This document shows positions 43,806 to 51,779 of a DNA stretch of 64,000 nt, one piece after another. Origin of the DNA: Aliirhizobium smilacinae (GTDB lineage Bacteria; Pseudomonadota; Alphaproteobacteria; Rhizobiales; Rhizobiaceae); assembly GCF_006335145.1 (NCBI RefSeq), contig NZ_VDMN01000008.1, forward strand, positions 143,449 to 207,448, given 5' to 3'. The notes beneath the pieces are model-generated. The model made no database searches. It saw only the letters and a list, made by a program, of their open reading frames with translations, and was not told where the DNA came from. Numbering within the stretch: position 1 is the first letter of the stretch; the number at the start of each line of letters is the position of its first letter. The position numbers and the translations under genes were made by a program.

Positions 43806-44781
43806 GCGAGACCTTCTCGATGAAATGATTGCGGCTCTTGCGCAGGATGATGTCGGCGCGGGGGCGGGTCGGGATGATGTTCTGGCGAAGGTTCTTCAGG
43901 TTGATGTTTTCCCAAAGTCCTTCGGCGACAGCCAAAGCTGCATCCGCGTCGATTGCCGCGTATTTCTTGAAGAACGAGGTCGGATCGCGGAATGCAGTCT
44001 CGCGCAGCTTCATGAAGCGCTGCACATACCATTGATGGATCTGCTCCTCGTCGGCATCGATATAGATCGAAAAGTCGAAGAAGTCGGAAACGATCGGCAC
44101 GATCTTGCCGTCTGCGGGCAGGGGCCGCGATTGCAGCACGTTGATGCCTTCGAAGATCAGGATGTCCGGCCGGTCGACAAGCGTATGCGCGTCCGGCAGA
44201 ACGTCATAGGTCAGATGCGAATATTGCGGCGCCTTGACATTCAGTTCGCCGGCCTTGATCGCGGAGAGAAATCGCAGGATCTGTCCGATATCGTAGCTTT
44301 CCGGAAAACCTTTTCGCTGCATCAGGCCTTCGCGCTGCAGAACGGCGTTCGGATAGAGAAAACCGTCGGTGGTAATCAGATCCACTTTCGGGCTTGAGGG
44401 CCAGCGCGCAAGCAACTCCTTCAATACACGTGCCGTCGTCGATTTGCCGACCGCCACCGAACCGGCAACACCGATGATGAACGGTGTCTTGGAAACATCG
44501 GGCAGGCTGAGGAACCGGTTTCGCTGCCGGAAGAGCTGCTGAGACGCTTCGACATGGGTGGACAAAAGGCGCGACAGGGAGAGGTAGATCTGTCGCACTT
44601 CGTCGATATTGATCGGATCGTCGAGCGAACGCAGGCGCGCGATCTCATCCGATGTCAGCGTCAGTGGCGTATCGGCACGAAACTTGGCCCACTCGTTTGC
44701 CGTAAAGTGATGATAGGGCGAATAATATTCTGTCATCGGGCCGGCTTCCGGCTCATCGGCGGGCTGCGGTGCGATACTCAT
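43792..44781 (-). CDS. coaA: Pantothenate kinase (type I)
   Basis: First and regulated step of coenzyme A synthesis. The 329-aa product has the P-loop IGVAGSVAVGKSTTARVLK near residue 105, PYHHFTANEWAKFR near 22, and SHLTYDVLPDAHTLV; DILIFEGINVLQS is the family block with the catalytic acid. Together with coaE at 3.3 kb, both ends of CoA synthesis are in the window. The start overlaps the hisE stop (ATGA). Its 3' end overlaps the convergent GT87 gene. Confidence 0.96.
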   Translation of the reverse strand: MSIAPQPADEPEAGPMTEYYSPYHHFTANEWAKFRADTPLTLTSDEIARLRSLDDPINIDEVRQIYLSLSRLLSTHVEASQQLFRQRNRFLSLPDVSKTPFIIGVAGSVAVGKSTTARVLKELLARWPSSPKVDLITTDGFLYPNAVLQREGLMQRKGFPESYDIGQILRFLSAIKAGELNVKAPQYSHLTYDVLPDAHTLVDRPDILIFEGINVLQSRPLPADGKIVPIVSDFFDFSIYIDADEEQIHQWYVQRFMKLRETAFRDPTSFFKKYAAIDADAALAVAEGLWENINLKNLRQNIIPTRPRADIILRKSRNHFIEKVSLRKL

Positions 44782-45101
44782 GACTTCGGCCGGCTCGCCT
44801 TTTCTTGCAGGCCGGACTGCCCGGTCCTGCGGTGAAGTTCGTCCAGCACATCCTGCAACGGGATGTGTGCGATATTCAATACGACTAACAGGTGATATAT
44901 AAGATCGGCGCTTTCGCAGACCAGGTCCTTGCGGTCCTGGGAAATTGCGGCGATCACCGTCTCCACCGCCTCTTCGCCGAGCTTTTTGGCAGCCTTGGTC
45001 TGCCCCGCTGCCGCCAGTTTCGCCGTCCAGGATTCATCCGGTGAGGCTTTCGCCCGCGCCGCGACGATGGTTTCCAGATCGTTCAGAGTAAATTCGCTCA
45101 A
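44778..45101 (-). CDS. hisE: Phosphoribosyl-ATP diphosphatase
   Basis: Second step of histidine synthesis, hydrolysing PR-ATP to PR-AMP. The 107-aa product has the MazG-like helical core with KKLGEEAVETVIAA near residue 40 (metal-binding Glu residues) and SADLIYHLLVVLN. It lies 24 bp after hisF and overlaps coaA. Confidence 0.95.
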   Translation of the reverse strand: MSEFTLNDLETIVAARAKASPDESWTAKLAAAGQTKAAKKLGEEAVETVIAAISQDRKDLVCESADLIYHLLVVLNIAHIPLQDVLDELHRRTGQSGLQEKASRPKS

Positions 45102-45125
45102 GCCTGTTTCCTCCGGTCTCGAAAC

Positions 45126-45914
45126 TCAATCGAGCCGCATGGCGATACCGTGATCTGCCATATAGCGTTTGGCCTCTCCGACGGTATAGGTGCCGAAGTG
45201 GAAAATAGATGCGGCAAGAACTGCCGTCGCATGACCTTGGCGGACGCCCGCCACGAGGTCGTCGAGATCTCCGACGCCGCCGGATGCGATCACCGGCACA
45301 CGCACCGAGTCCGCAATGGCGCGGGTCAGCTCCAGATCGTAACCGATCTTTGTGCCGTCGCGATCCATCGAGGTGACGAGCAATTCGCCGGCCCCGCGTT
45401 CGACCATTTTTTGTGCGAATTCGACGGCATCCATCCCGGTCGCGTTACGGCCGCCATGGGTGTAAATCTCCCATTCGCTCCGATTGTCACCACCGACGCT
45501 CTGGGTCAGGCGGCGTTTTGCGTCGATCGACACGACGATGCACTGGTTTCCGAACTTATCGGCGGCTTCGGCAACGAAATCCGGATTGTTGACGGCTGCC
45601 GAATTGATCGCAACCTTGTCGGCGCCGGCCAGCAGCAGCTTGCGGATATCGGCAACGGCACGCACGCCGCCACCGACGGTGAGCGGCATGAAGCAGTGAT
45701 CGGCGGTGCGGGCCACGACGTCGAAGATCGTTTCGCGATTGTCGGAAGAGGCAGTGATGTCGAGAAAGCAGAGTTCGTCGGCCCCGGCCGCATCATACGC
45801 CTTTGCCGCTTCGACAGGATCACCGGCATCGACGAGATCGAGGAAGTTGACACCCTTGACCACACGGCCGTCCTTGACGTCCAGGCAGGGGATGACACGG
45901 GCTTTGAGGGTCAT
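45126..45914 (-). CDS. hisF: Imidazole glycerol phosphate synthase cyclase subunit
   Basis: Forms imidazole-glycerol phosphate and AICAR with ammonia from HisH. The 262-aa TIM barrel begins MTLKARVIPCLDVKDGRVVK, has catalytic Asp residues in CLDVKDG and TSMDRDGTKIGYDLEL, and the phosphate-binding VIASGGVGDLDDLV. It overlaps hisA by 4 bp. Confidence 0.97.
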   Translation of the reverse strand: MTLKARVIPCLDVKDGRVVKGVNFLDLVDAGDPVEAAKAYDAAGADELCFLDITASSDNRETIFDVVARTADHCFMPLTVGGGVRAVADIRKLLLAGADKVAINSAAVNNPDFVAEAADKFGNQCIVVSIDAKRRLTQSVGGDNRSEWEIYTHGGRNATGMDAVEFAQKMVERGAGELLVTSMDRDGTKIGYDLELTRAIADSVRVPVIASGGVGDLDDLVAGVRQGHATAVLAASIFHFGTYTVGEAKRYMADHGIAMRLD

Positions 45915-46654
45915 GCTGCAAGCCCTTTCGCGGCGCGGATCAGCGCCAGTGCTTCGGTGGGATCGATCCGGCCATCATAGAGTGCCCTGCCGGAAATCGC
46001 GCCTTCAAGGCGGGCGGCATCGGGCTCAAGCATCCGGCTGATGTCATCCAGCGAGGCAAGACCGCCCGACGCGATGACCGGAATGGAGACGGCATCCGCC
46101 AATTCGAGCGTCGAGGCCCAGTTGATTCCGGCCAGAATGCCATCGCGGTCGATATCGGTGTAGATGATCGCCGAAACGCCGGCACCTTCGAATTTCTTGG
46201 CAAGCTCGATCACGCCGAGCTCGGAGGCCTCCGCCCAGCCTTCGACCGCCACCTTGCCGCCCTTGGCATCGATGCCGACGGCGACCTTACCGGGAAATTT
46301 CTTGCAGGCTTCGATGACGAGCGCCGGATCGCGAACAGCAACGGTGCCGAGGATGACCCGCGCCAGCCCGCAGCTGAGCCAGCTCTCGATATGGTCGAGC
46401 GTACGAATGCCGCCGCCGAGCTGGACCGGGTTTTTCGTCGCCTTCAGGATCGCATCGACAGCATCGCCGTTGACGCTTTCGCCGGCAAATGCGCCGTTGA
46501 GATCGACCACATGCAGCCATTCAAAGCCCTGGTCCTCGAAAGCCTTGGCCTGGGCGGCCGGGTCGGGGTTGTAGACGGTCGCCTGGTCCATGTCGCCGAG
46601 CTTGAGACGCACGCACTGGCCGTCTTTCAGATCGATAGCCGGGAAAAGGATCAT
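45911..46654 (-). CDS. hisA: ProFAR isomerase HisA
   Basis: Isomerises 5'-ProFAR to PRFAR. The 247-aa TIM barrel begins MILFPAIDLKDGQCVRLKLG, with the catalytic Asp in AIDLKDG and the second in YTDIDRDGILAGIN; VIASGGLASLDDI binds phosphate. It is 33 bp after hisH and overlaps hisF, matching the order hisB-X-hisH-hisA-hisF-hisE. Confidence 0.97.
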   Translation of the reverse strand: MILFPAIDLKDGQCVRLKLGDMDQATVYNPDPAAQAKAFEDQGFEWLHVVDLNGAFAGESVNGDAVDAILKATKNPVQLGGGIRTLDHIESWLSCGLARVILGTVAVRDPALVIEACKKFPGKVAVGIDAKGGKVAVEGWAEASELGVIELAKKFEGAGVSAIIYTDIDRDGILAGINWASTLELADAVSIPVIASGGLASLDDISRMLEPDAARLEGAISGRALYDGRIDPTEALALIRAAKGLAA

Positions 46655-46687
46655 TCTGTCTTGGTCCTTGTAGATGGGCGCGAGCCG

Positions 46688-47338
46688 TTAAGGCTTCCAG
46701 CGCAGGAAGTTGGAAATCAGGGCGAGGCCGAGCGTCTGGCTCTTTTCCGGATGGAACTGCGAGCCTGCCATGTTGTCGCGGCCGACAAAGGCGGTCATCG
46801 CGCCGCCATAGTCGGTTGTGGCGACCACCTCGGCCGGATTGGTTGCCGCCAGATGGTAGGAATGCACGAAATAGGCATGCAACCCGTCCGGCCCAGTCGG
46901 AATGCCGTCGAACAGCGGATGCGGGTTGTTAAGTTCCAGCGTGTTCCAGCCGATCTGCGGGATCTTCAGGCCGGGATCGGACGGCGTCATTTCGATGACA
47001 TCGCCCTTGATCCAGCCAAAACCTTCGGTCGTGGTCTTTTCCAGCCCGCGCGACGACATCAGCTGCATGCCGACGCAGATGCCGAGAAAGGGACGGGCCT
47101 TGTTCTCAACCGTCTCGATCAACGCCTCATGCATGCCGGAAACGGCATCGATACCAGCGCGGCAATCGGCATAGGCGCCGACGCCCGGCAGAACCACGCG
47201 GTCGGCCGAAGCCACGGCATCCGGTTTGTCGGTAAGGTCGATCGTGGCGTCGATGCCCGCTTCACGCGCGGCCCGTTCGAACGCCTTGGTGGCCGAGCGT
47301 AGATTGCCCGAGCCGTAGTCGATGATTGCGACGCGCAT
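46688..47338 (-). CDS. hisH: Imidazole glycerol phosphate synthase glutaminase subunit
   Basis: Class I glutamine amidotransferase that feeds ammonia to HisF. The 216-aa product begins MRVAIIDYGSGNLRSATKAF, has the nucleophile Cys in FLGICVGMQLMSSRG near residue 85, and the His/Glu pair in GSQFHPEKSQ. ATG 47338 fits the family start; the frame runs upstream through the DUF2628 gene in another frame. The start overlaps the DUF2628 stop as TGATG. Confidence 0.96.
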   Translation of the reverse strand: MRVAIIDYGSGNLRSATKAFERAAREAGIDATIDLTDKPDAVASADRVVLPGVGAYADCRAGIDAVSGMHEALIETVENKARPFLGICVGMQLMSSRGLEKTTTEGFGWIKGDVIEMTPSDPGLKIPQIGWNTLELNNPHPLFDGIPTGPDGLHAYFVHSYHLAATNPAEVVATTDYGGAMTAFVGRDNMAGSQFHPEKSQTLGLALISNFLRWKP

Positions 47339-47820
47339 CAGCGTCCTCCGTGATCGAAAAGTCCGAGAGCCGGACCCTGCCAACCCGAGACGGGCGGCTG
47401 TTTTGATTTGTTTGCCCATTCCGCAGAGTGGGGCAGTGCTTGTTCCGCCGGCTGTGGCAGGCTGGAGAAATAGATCTCTTCTGCCGTCTGCCGATCCATC
47501 GCGCTGATCACGCTTTCCAGCGTCCATCCGCGGCGGATGAGGGAATTGCCATAATGGTTGCGACCTTCGAGCGCGACAAGAACATGCGTCGCAAGCCCGA
47601 GCAGCGCTCCGGCAAGCCAGAGGCCCGGCATTTCAAACAGCACCGCACTTGCGGCCTGAAGGACCAGAACGACGATGCCCACGATCCAGAGCCTGTGCCA
47701 GATCAGCCAGATCCAGGAAAACAAAAGCGCTGCCCAGGAAAACCCGTCGGGCAGGAAAAGCGTCGAGCGGTGATCCTTCTCGGGACCATTCGGCGGTATC
47801 AGCACGAGATAGCTTCTCAA
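47338..47820 (-). CDS. DUF2628 family membrane protein within the his operon
   Basis: Product of 160 aa. From TTG 47820 it reads LRSYLVLIPPNGPEKDHRST, then FLPDGFSWAALLFSWIWLIW and WHRLWIVGIVVLVLQAASAV, giving two or three membrane segments typical of DUF2628. The TTG has AAGGAG eight bases upstream, and the family motif begins just after it; the only ATG is at 47892, inside hisB. Function is unknown. Its position between hisB and hisH is conserved in rhizobia as far as I recall, without an obvious histidine role. Confidence 0.78.
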   Translation of the reverse strand: MRSYLVLIPPNGPEKDHRSTLFLPDGFSWAALLFSWIWLIWHRLWIVGIVVLVLQAASAVLFEMPGLWLAGALLGLATHVLVALEGRNHYGNSLIRRGWTLESVISAMDRQTAEEIYFSSLPQPAEQALPHSAEWANKSKQPPVSGWQGPALGLFDHGGR

Positions 47821-47839
47821 GGATCTGCTCCTTAAGCGA

Positions 47840-48448
47840 TCAGGCGAGCGTTCCCTTGGTCGAGGGAACGCGATTGGCCTGTCGCGGATCAATTTCGGTC
47901 GCGGTGCGCAATACGCGCGCCACGGATTTGAAGCAGGTCTCGGCGATATGATGGTTGTTGGCGCCGTAATGGTTCAGGATATGCAGCGTAATCCCCGCAT
48001 TCTGGGCCAGCGCCTGAAAGAACTCCCGCACCAGTTCGGTATCGAAGGTTCCAATCTTCGGCGCGCTGAATGCGACGTTCCAGACGAGGAACGGCCGGCC
48101 CGAAACGTCGATCGCCGCCTTGGTCATCGTTTCGTCCATGGCGAGATCGAGCGAGGCGTAACGGGTGATCCCACGTCGATCGCCGAGTGCCTTCGAGATC
48201 GCCTGGCCGATCGCGATACCCGTGTCCTCGACCGTGTGATGATCGTCGATATGCAGGTCGCCCTTGACCTCGATCTCCATGTCGATGAGCGAATGTCGCG
48301 CCAGCTGATCGAGCATATGGTCGAAAAAGCCGACGCCCGTCGAAATCTTGGCCGCGCCGGTGCCGTCCAGATTGACGGAAACCGCGACGGAGGTCTCGTT
48401 GGTCTTGCGGGAAACGCTTCCCGTGCGTGTGGCCAGTGTCTCGCCCAT
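47840..48448 (-). CDS. hisB: Imidazoleglycerol-phosphate dehydratase
   Basis: Dehydrates imidazole-glycerol phosphate. The 202-aa product is the monofunctional form without a phosphatase domain. It has GVGFFDHMLDQLARHSL, the metal-binding HIDDHHTVEDTGIAIG near residue 72 and the C-terminal NHYGANNHHIAETCFKS. ATG 48448 follows GGAG at nine bases; ATG 48463 lacks a good site. It heads the his run and diverges from hslV. Confidence 0.96.
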   Translation of the reverse strand: MGETLATRTGSVSRKTNETSVAVSVNLDGTGAAKISTGVGFFDHMLDQLARHSLIDMEIEVKGDLHIDDHHTVEDTGIAIGQAISKALGDRRGITRYASLDLAMDETMTKAAIDVSGRPFLVWNVAFSAPKIGTFDTELVREFFQALAQNAGITLHILNHYGANNHHIAETCFKSVARVLRTATEIDPRQANRVPSTKGTLA

Positions 48449-48674
48449 AAGGCTCTGCTCCATGCTTTTGATCGCCGCTCCTTATCAGCCGGCCGGTTAA
48501 ATATCCAGCAAAAGCAGGAGTATTTGCGACACCGTGTCGAACGGTTGCAGCGAGATTGCATTCGGCGATGCGCCACTTACATAGATGCCAACACGGTCCC
48601 GGCAAAGCCTCTGCGGGTTTGGCGGGATTTCTCAAGATCCAGAGCCCGCTTTCGAGGGGCAGACAGGTGTATTG

Positions 48675-49202
48675 ATGACAACGATTATTACAGTCAGGAA
48701 GGGCGGCAAGGTGGTCATGGCCGGTGATGGCCAGGTCAGCCTCGGCCAGACCGTCATGAAGGGCAATGCGCGAAAAGTTCGCCGCATCGGCAAGGGTGGC
48801 GACGTGATCGCCGGTTTCGCCGGCGCCACGGCCGATGCCTTCACGCTGCTCGACCGGCTTGAAAAGAAGCTCGAACAATATCCCGGCCAGCTGATGCGCG
48901 CCGCCGTAGAACTTGCCAAGGACTGGCGCACCGACAAGTATCTGCGCAATCTCGAAGCGATGATGCTGGTCGCCGACAAGTCCACGACGCTTGCCATTAC
49001 CGGTAACGGTGATGTGCTCGAACCCGAACATGGCACGATCGCCATCGGTTCCGGCGGCAACTATGCTTTTGCCGCGGCTCGCGCCTTGATGGACAGCGAA
49101 AAGTCCGCCGAAGACGTTGCGCGTCAGGCGCTCGATATCGCGGCCGATATCTGCGTCTATACCAACCACAATCTCGTCGTTGAAACGCTCGACGCCGAAT
49201 AA
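48675..49202 (+). CDS. hslV: ATP-dependent protease subunit HslV
   Basis: Peptidase ring of the HslUV (ClpQY) heat-shock protease. The 175-aa product begins MTTIITVRKGGKVVMAGDGQ; after Met removal the N-terminal Thr would be the nucleophile. GNARKVRRIGKGGDVIAGFA and ATADAFTLLDRLEKKL are family blocks. The frame is open from 48585, but no family sequence lies before MTT. It is 79 bp ahead of hslU. Confidence 0.94.
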   Translation: MTTIITVRKGGKVVMAGDGQVSLGQTVMKGNARKVRRIGKGGDVIAGFAGATADAFTLLDRLEKKLEQYPGQLMRAAVELAKDWRTDKYLRNLEAMMLVADKSTTLAITGNGDVLEPEHGTIAIGSGGNYAFAAARALMDSEKSAEDVARQALDIAADICVYTNHNLVVETLDAE

Positions 49203-49281
49203 CGCACTCATTTCCGAAAAAGGGTCCCGCGGATCAGGCCGCTTTCAAGGCTGGTCGTAACGGGAAAGCCGAGAGGACATC

Positions 49282-50592
49282 ATGACAAATTTTTCTCCCC
49301 GCGAAATCGTCTCCGAACTCGATCGCCACATCATCGGCCAGCATGATGCTAAGCGCGCAGTCGCAATTGCTCTTCGCAACCGCTGGCGCCGCCATCAGCT
49401 CGATGAGAGCCTGCGCGACGAAGTGATGCCGAAGAACATCCTGATGATCGGCCCGACCGGCGTAGGCAAGACGGAAATTTCCCGTCGTCTCGCCCGGCTT
49501 GCCGGCGCGCCTTTCATCAAGGTCGAAGCCACCAAGTTCACCGAGGTCGGTTATGTCGGCCGCGATGTCGAGCAGATCATCCGGGACCTGGTCGAGATCG
49601 GTATCGGCCTCGTGCGCGAAAAGAAGCGCTCGGAAGTTGAGGCCAAGGCGCATCAGAGCGCCGAAGAGCGCGTCCTCGATGCGCTGGTTGGTTCGACCGC
49701 GTCTCCGGCTACGCGTGACAGCTTCCGCAAGAAGCTTCGCGCCGGCGAACTGGACGACAAGGAAATCGAGGTCGAGGTGGCCGACAGCGGCTCCGGCATG
49801 CCCGGCGGTTTCGAGATCCCCGGCATGCCTGGCGCCAATATCGGCGTGCTCAATCTCTCCGACATGTTCGGCAAGGCGATGGGCGGCCGCACCAAGAAGG
49901 TCAAGACGACCGTCTCCAAGTCCTATGGCGAGCTGATCCGTGACGAATCCGACAAGCTGATCGACAATGACGTCATCCAGCGCGAGGCTGTCCGTTCCGT
50001 CGAAAACGATGGCATCGTTTTCCTCGACGAAATCGACAAGATCGCCGCCCGCGACGGCGGCATGGGTGCCGGTGTTTCACGTGAAGGCGTGCAGCGTGAC
50101 CTGCTGCCGCTGGTCGAAGGCACGACGGTCTCGACCAAATACGGGCCGGTGAAGACGGATCACATCCTCTTCATCGCATCGGGGGCCTTTCACGTCTCGA
50201 AGCCTTCGGACCTGCTGCCTGAACTTCAGGGTCGACTGCCGATCCGCGTCGAACTGAAACCGCTGACCAAGGAAGATTTCCGCCGCATCCTGACGGAAAC
50301 CGAAGCCAGCCTCATCCGCCAGTACAAGGCGCTTATGGGTACGGAAGATCTCGTTCTGGAATTCACTGACGATGCGATCGACTCGCTTGCCGACGTCGCC
50401 GTGCATCTGAACTCCACGGTCGAGAATATCGGTGCCCGTCGTCTGCAGACCGTGATGGAGCGTGTGCTGGATGAAATTTCCTTTACCGCACCCGATCAGG
50501 GCGGCACCTCTGTGAAGATCGATGCCGAATATGTTCGCAAGCATGTAGGCGATCTGGCGGCCGATACCGACCTGTCGCGCTACATCCTGTAA
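49282..50592 (+). CDS. hslU: HslUV protease ATPase subunit HslU
   Basis: AAA+ unfoldase that feeds substrates to HslV. The 436-aa product has Walker A LMIGPTGVGKTEISRRLARL near residue 56, the pore motif GYVGRDVEQIIRDLV, Walker B GIVFLDEIDKIAARDG near 250 and the sensor region LQGRLPIRVELKPL. The C terminus LSRYIL is the tail that docks into HslV. A parS-like partial palindrome lies inside at 50073-50088. A terminator follows. Confidence 0.97.
   Translation: MTNFSPREIVSELDRHIIGQHDAKRAVAIALRNRWRRHQLDESLRDEVMPKNILMIGPTGVGKTEISRRLARLAGAPFIKVEATKFTEVGYVGRDVEQIIRDLVEIGIGLVREKKRSEVEAKAHQSAEERVLDALVGSTASPATRDSFRKKLRAGELDDKEIEVEVADSGSGMPGGFEIPGMPGANIGVLNLSDMFGKAMGGRTKKVKTTVSKSYGELIRDESDKLIDNDVIQREAVRSVENDGIVFLDEIDKIAARDGGMGAGVSREGVQRDLLPLVEGTTVSTKYGPVKTDHILFIASGAFHVSKPSDLLPELQGRLPIRVELKPLTKEDFRRILTETEASLIRQYKALMGTEDLVLEFTDDAIDSLADVAVHLNSTVENIGARRLQTVMERVLDEISFTAPDQGGTSVKIDAEYVRKHVGDLAADTDLSRYIL
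50073..50088. promoter_or_regulatory. Weak parS-like palindrome inside hslU
   Basis: TGTTTCACGTGAAGGC matches 13 of 16 bases of the parS consensus, with the whole left arm and core intact and three mismatches on the right end. It encodes part of HslU, so it could be coincidental. Confidence 0.4.
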
Positions 50593-50601
50593 CGCTCATG
50601 C

Positions 50602-50634
50602 GTGGCAGCCGGGCAACGTCCGGCTGCCACCTTT
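50602..50634 (+). terminator. Intrinsic terminator after hslU
   Basis: Perfect 11-bp stem GTGGCAGCCGG/CCGGCTGCCAC around GCAACGT, followed by CTTT, 10-40 bp past the hslU stop. Confidence 0.82.
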
Positions 50635-50798
50635 AAATGCCCTGACGCTATTTTGAACGTCTTTCTCTCGACATTGCAGCACATCTTCACGTATGGGTGA
50701 CGCGCTTTCGTGAAGGCGCGGGCTGCTCCGTGATTTGACTTGTCACAGCCTCCGGAGCTGCATACCGGCGCAGGTTAAGGCTAGGACACGGAAAAATC

Positions 50799-51734
50799 TT
50801 GAAACGCACCCTTCTTGTTTTGCTGCTTACCGTCGCCTGGGCGACCTCGTCGTCTGGTCCGGTCATGGCTGCAACCATGGTACCGGAAGGCAACCGCAAT
50901 GTGGTCCAACCGAAGATACCGGGTGCTTCCGTGCGCCGCACGCGCGCCGGCAGAACCACTTTCGACGACAAATACGAGAAGATCCGCGATCTGCTTGCCT
51001 CCGACAAGGCGCTGATCGGCAAGATCAAGTCCGCCTCGGCCGCCTATGGCATCGATCCGATCCATATGATCGGCGCGATCGTCGGCGAACACACCTATAA
51101 TGTCGATGCCTATGACCGGCTCCAGACCTATTACGTCAAGGCTGCCGCCTATGCGGGCAACGCCTTCCGGTTTGCCTATGAAGGTGAAAGCATCAAGGAT
51201 TTCCTTGAGCGCTCGCAATTCTCCGTCTGCGCAACCAGGTCCGATTCCTACAGCCTCTGGACCTGCCGGGAAAATGTCTGGGAAGACAGCTTCCGCGGTC
51301 GCAAGGTGGATGGCAAAGCCTATCCCGACAATCGTTTCAGTGCGGTTTTCTTCCAGCCCTTCTATGCCGGCCAGACATTCGGGCTTGGACAGTTGAACCC
51401 GCTGACGGCGCTGATGTTCTCCGATGCCGTGGCGCGCAATTCCAGCTATCCGAAGCTGGATGAAAACAAGGCGGCCGAGGTTTATGACGCAATCATGGAT
51501 CCCGACAAGTCGCTGGCCTATATGGCGGCCAATATCCGTCGGTCGATAGACGACTACAAATCGATTGCGGGTGTCGATATTTCCCGCAATCCCGGTATTA
51601 CCGCAACCCTTTATAATACCGGCGGTTCGGCCCAGCGCGCCGCAGCGCTGAAAGCCCGTGGCGGCCTGCCGGAGGAAAATTATTACGGCTGGCTGGTCAA
51701 CGACAAGATCGACGAGTTGAAATCGCTGCTCTGA
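50799..51734 (+). CDS. DUF1402 family exported protein
   Basis: Product of 311 aa with a signal peptide (MKRTLLVLLLTVAWATSSSG, cleavage near VMA-A around residue 24). The mature part contains IDPIHMIGAIVGEHTYNVDA near residue 87 and GQTFGLGQLNPLTALMFSD near 190; the layout, with an early Glu and a GLGQ-type motif, recalls lytic transglycosylase folds, but that is inference. DUF1402 proteins are known mainly in rhizobia and uncharacterised. It precedes the P450 gene by 45 bp. Confidence 0.78.
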   Translation: MKRTLLVLLLTVAWATSSSGPVMAATMVPEGNRNVVQPKIPGASVRRTRAGRTTFDDKYEKIRDLLASDKALIGKIKSASAAYGIDPIHMIGAIVGEHTYNVDAYDRLQTYYVKAAAYAGNAFRFAYEGESIKDFLERSQFSVCATRSDSYSLWTCRENVWEDSFRGRKVDGKAYPDNRFSAVFFQPFYAGQTFGLGQLNPLTALMFSDAVARNSSYPKLDENKAAEVYDAIMDPDKSLAYMAANIRRSIDDYKSIAGVDISRNPGITATLYNTGGSAQRAAALKARGGLPEENYYGWLVNDKIDELKSLL

Positions 51735-51779
51735 CGCCTGATATCCTTCAGGATCATTAAGTGAAGAAAAGGGTAGTCC

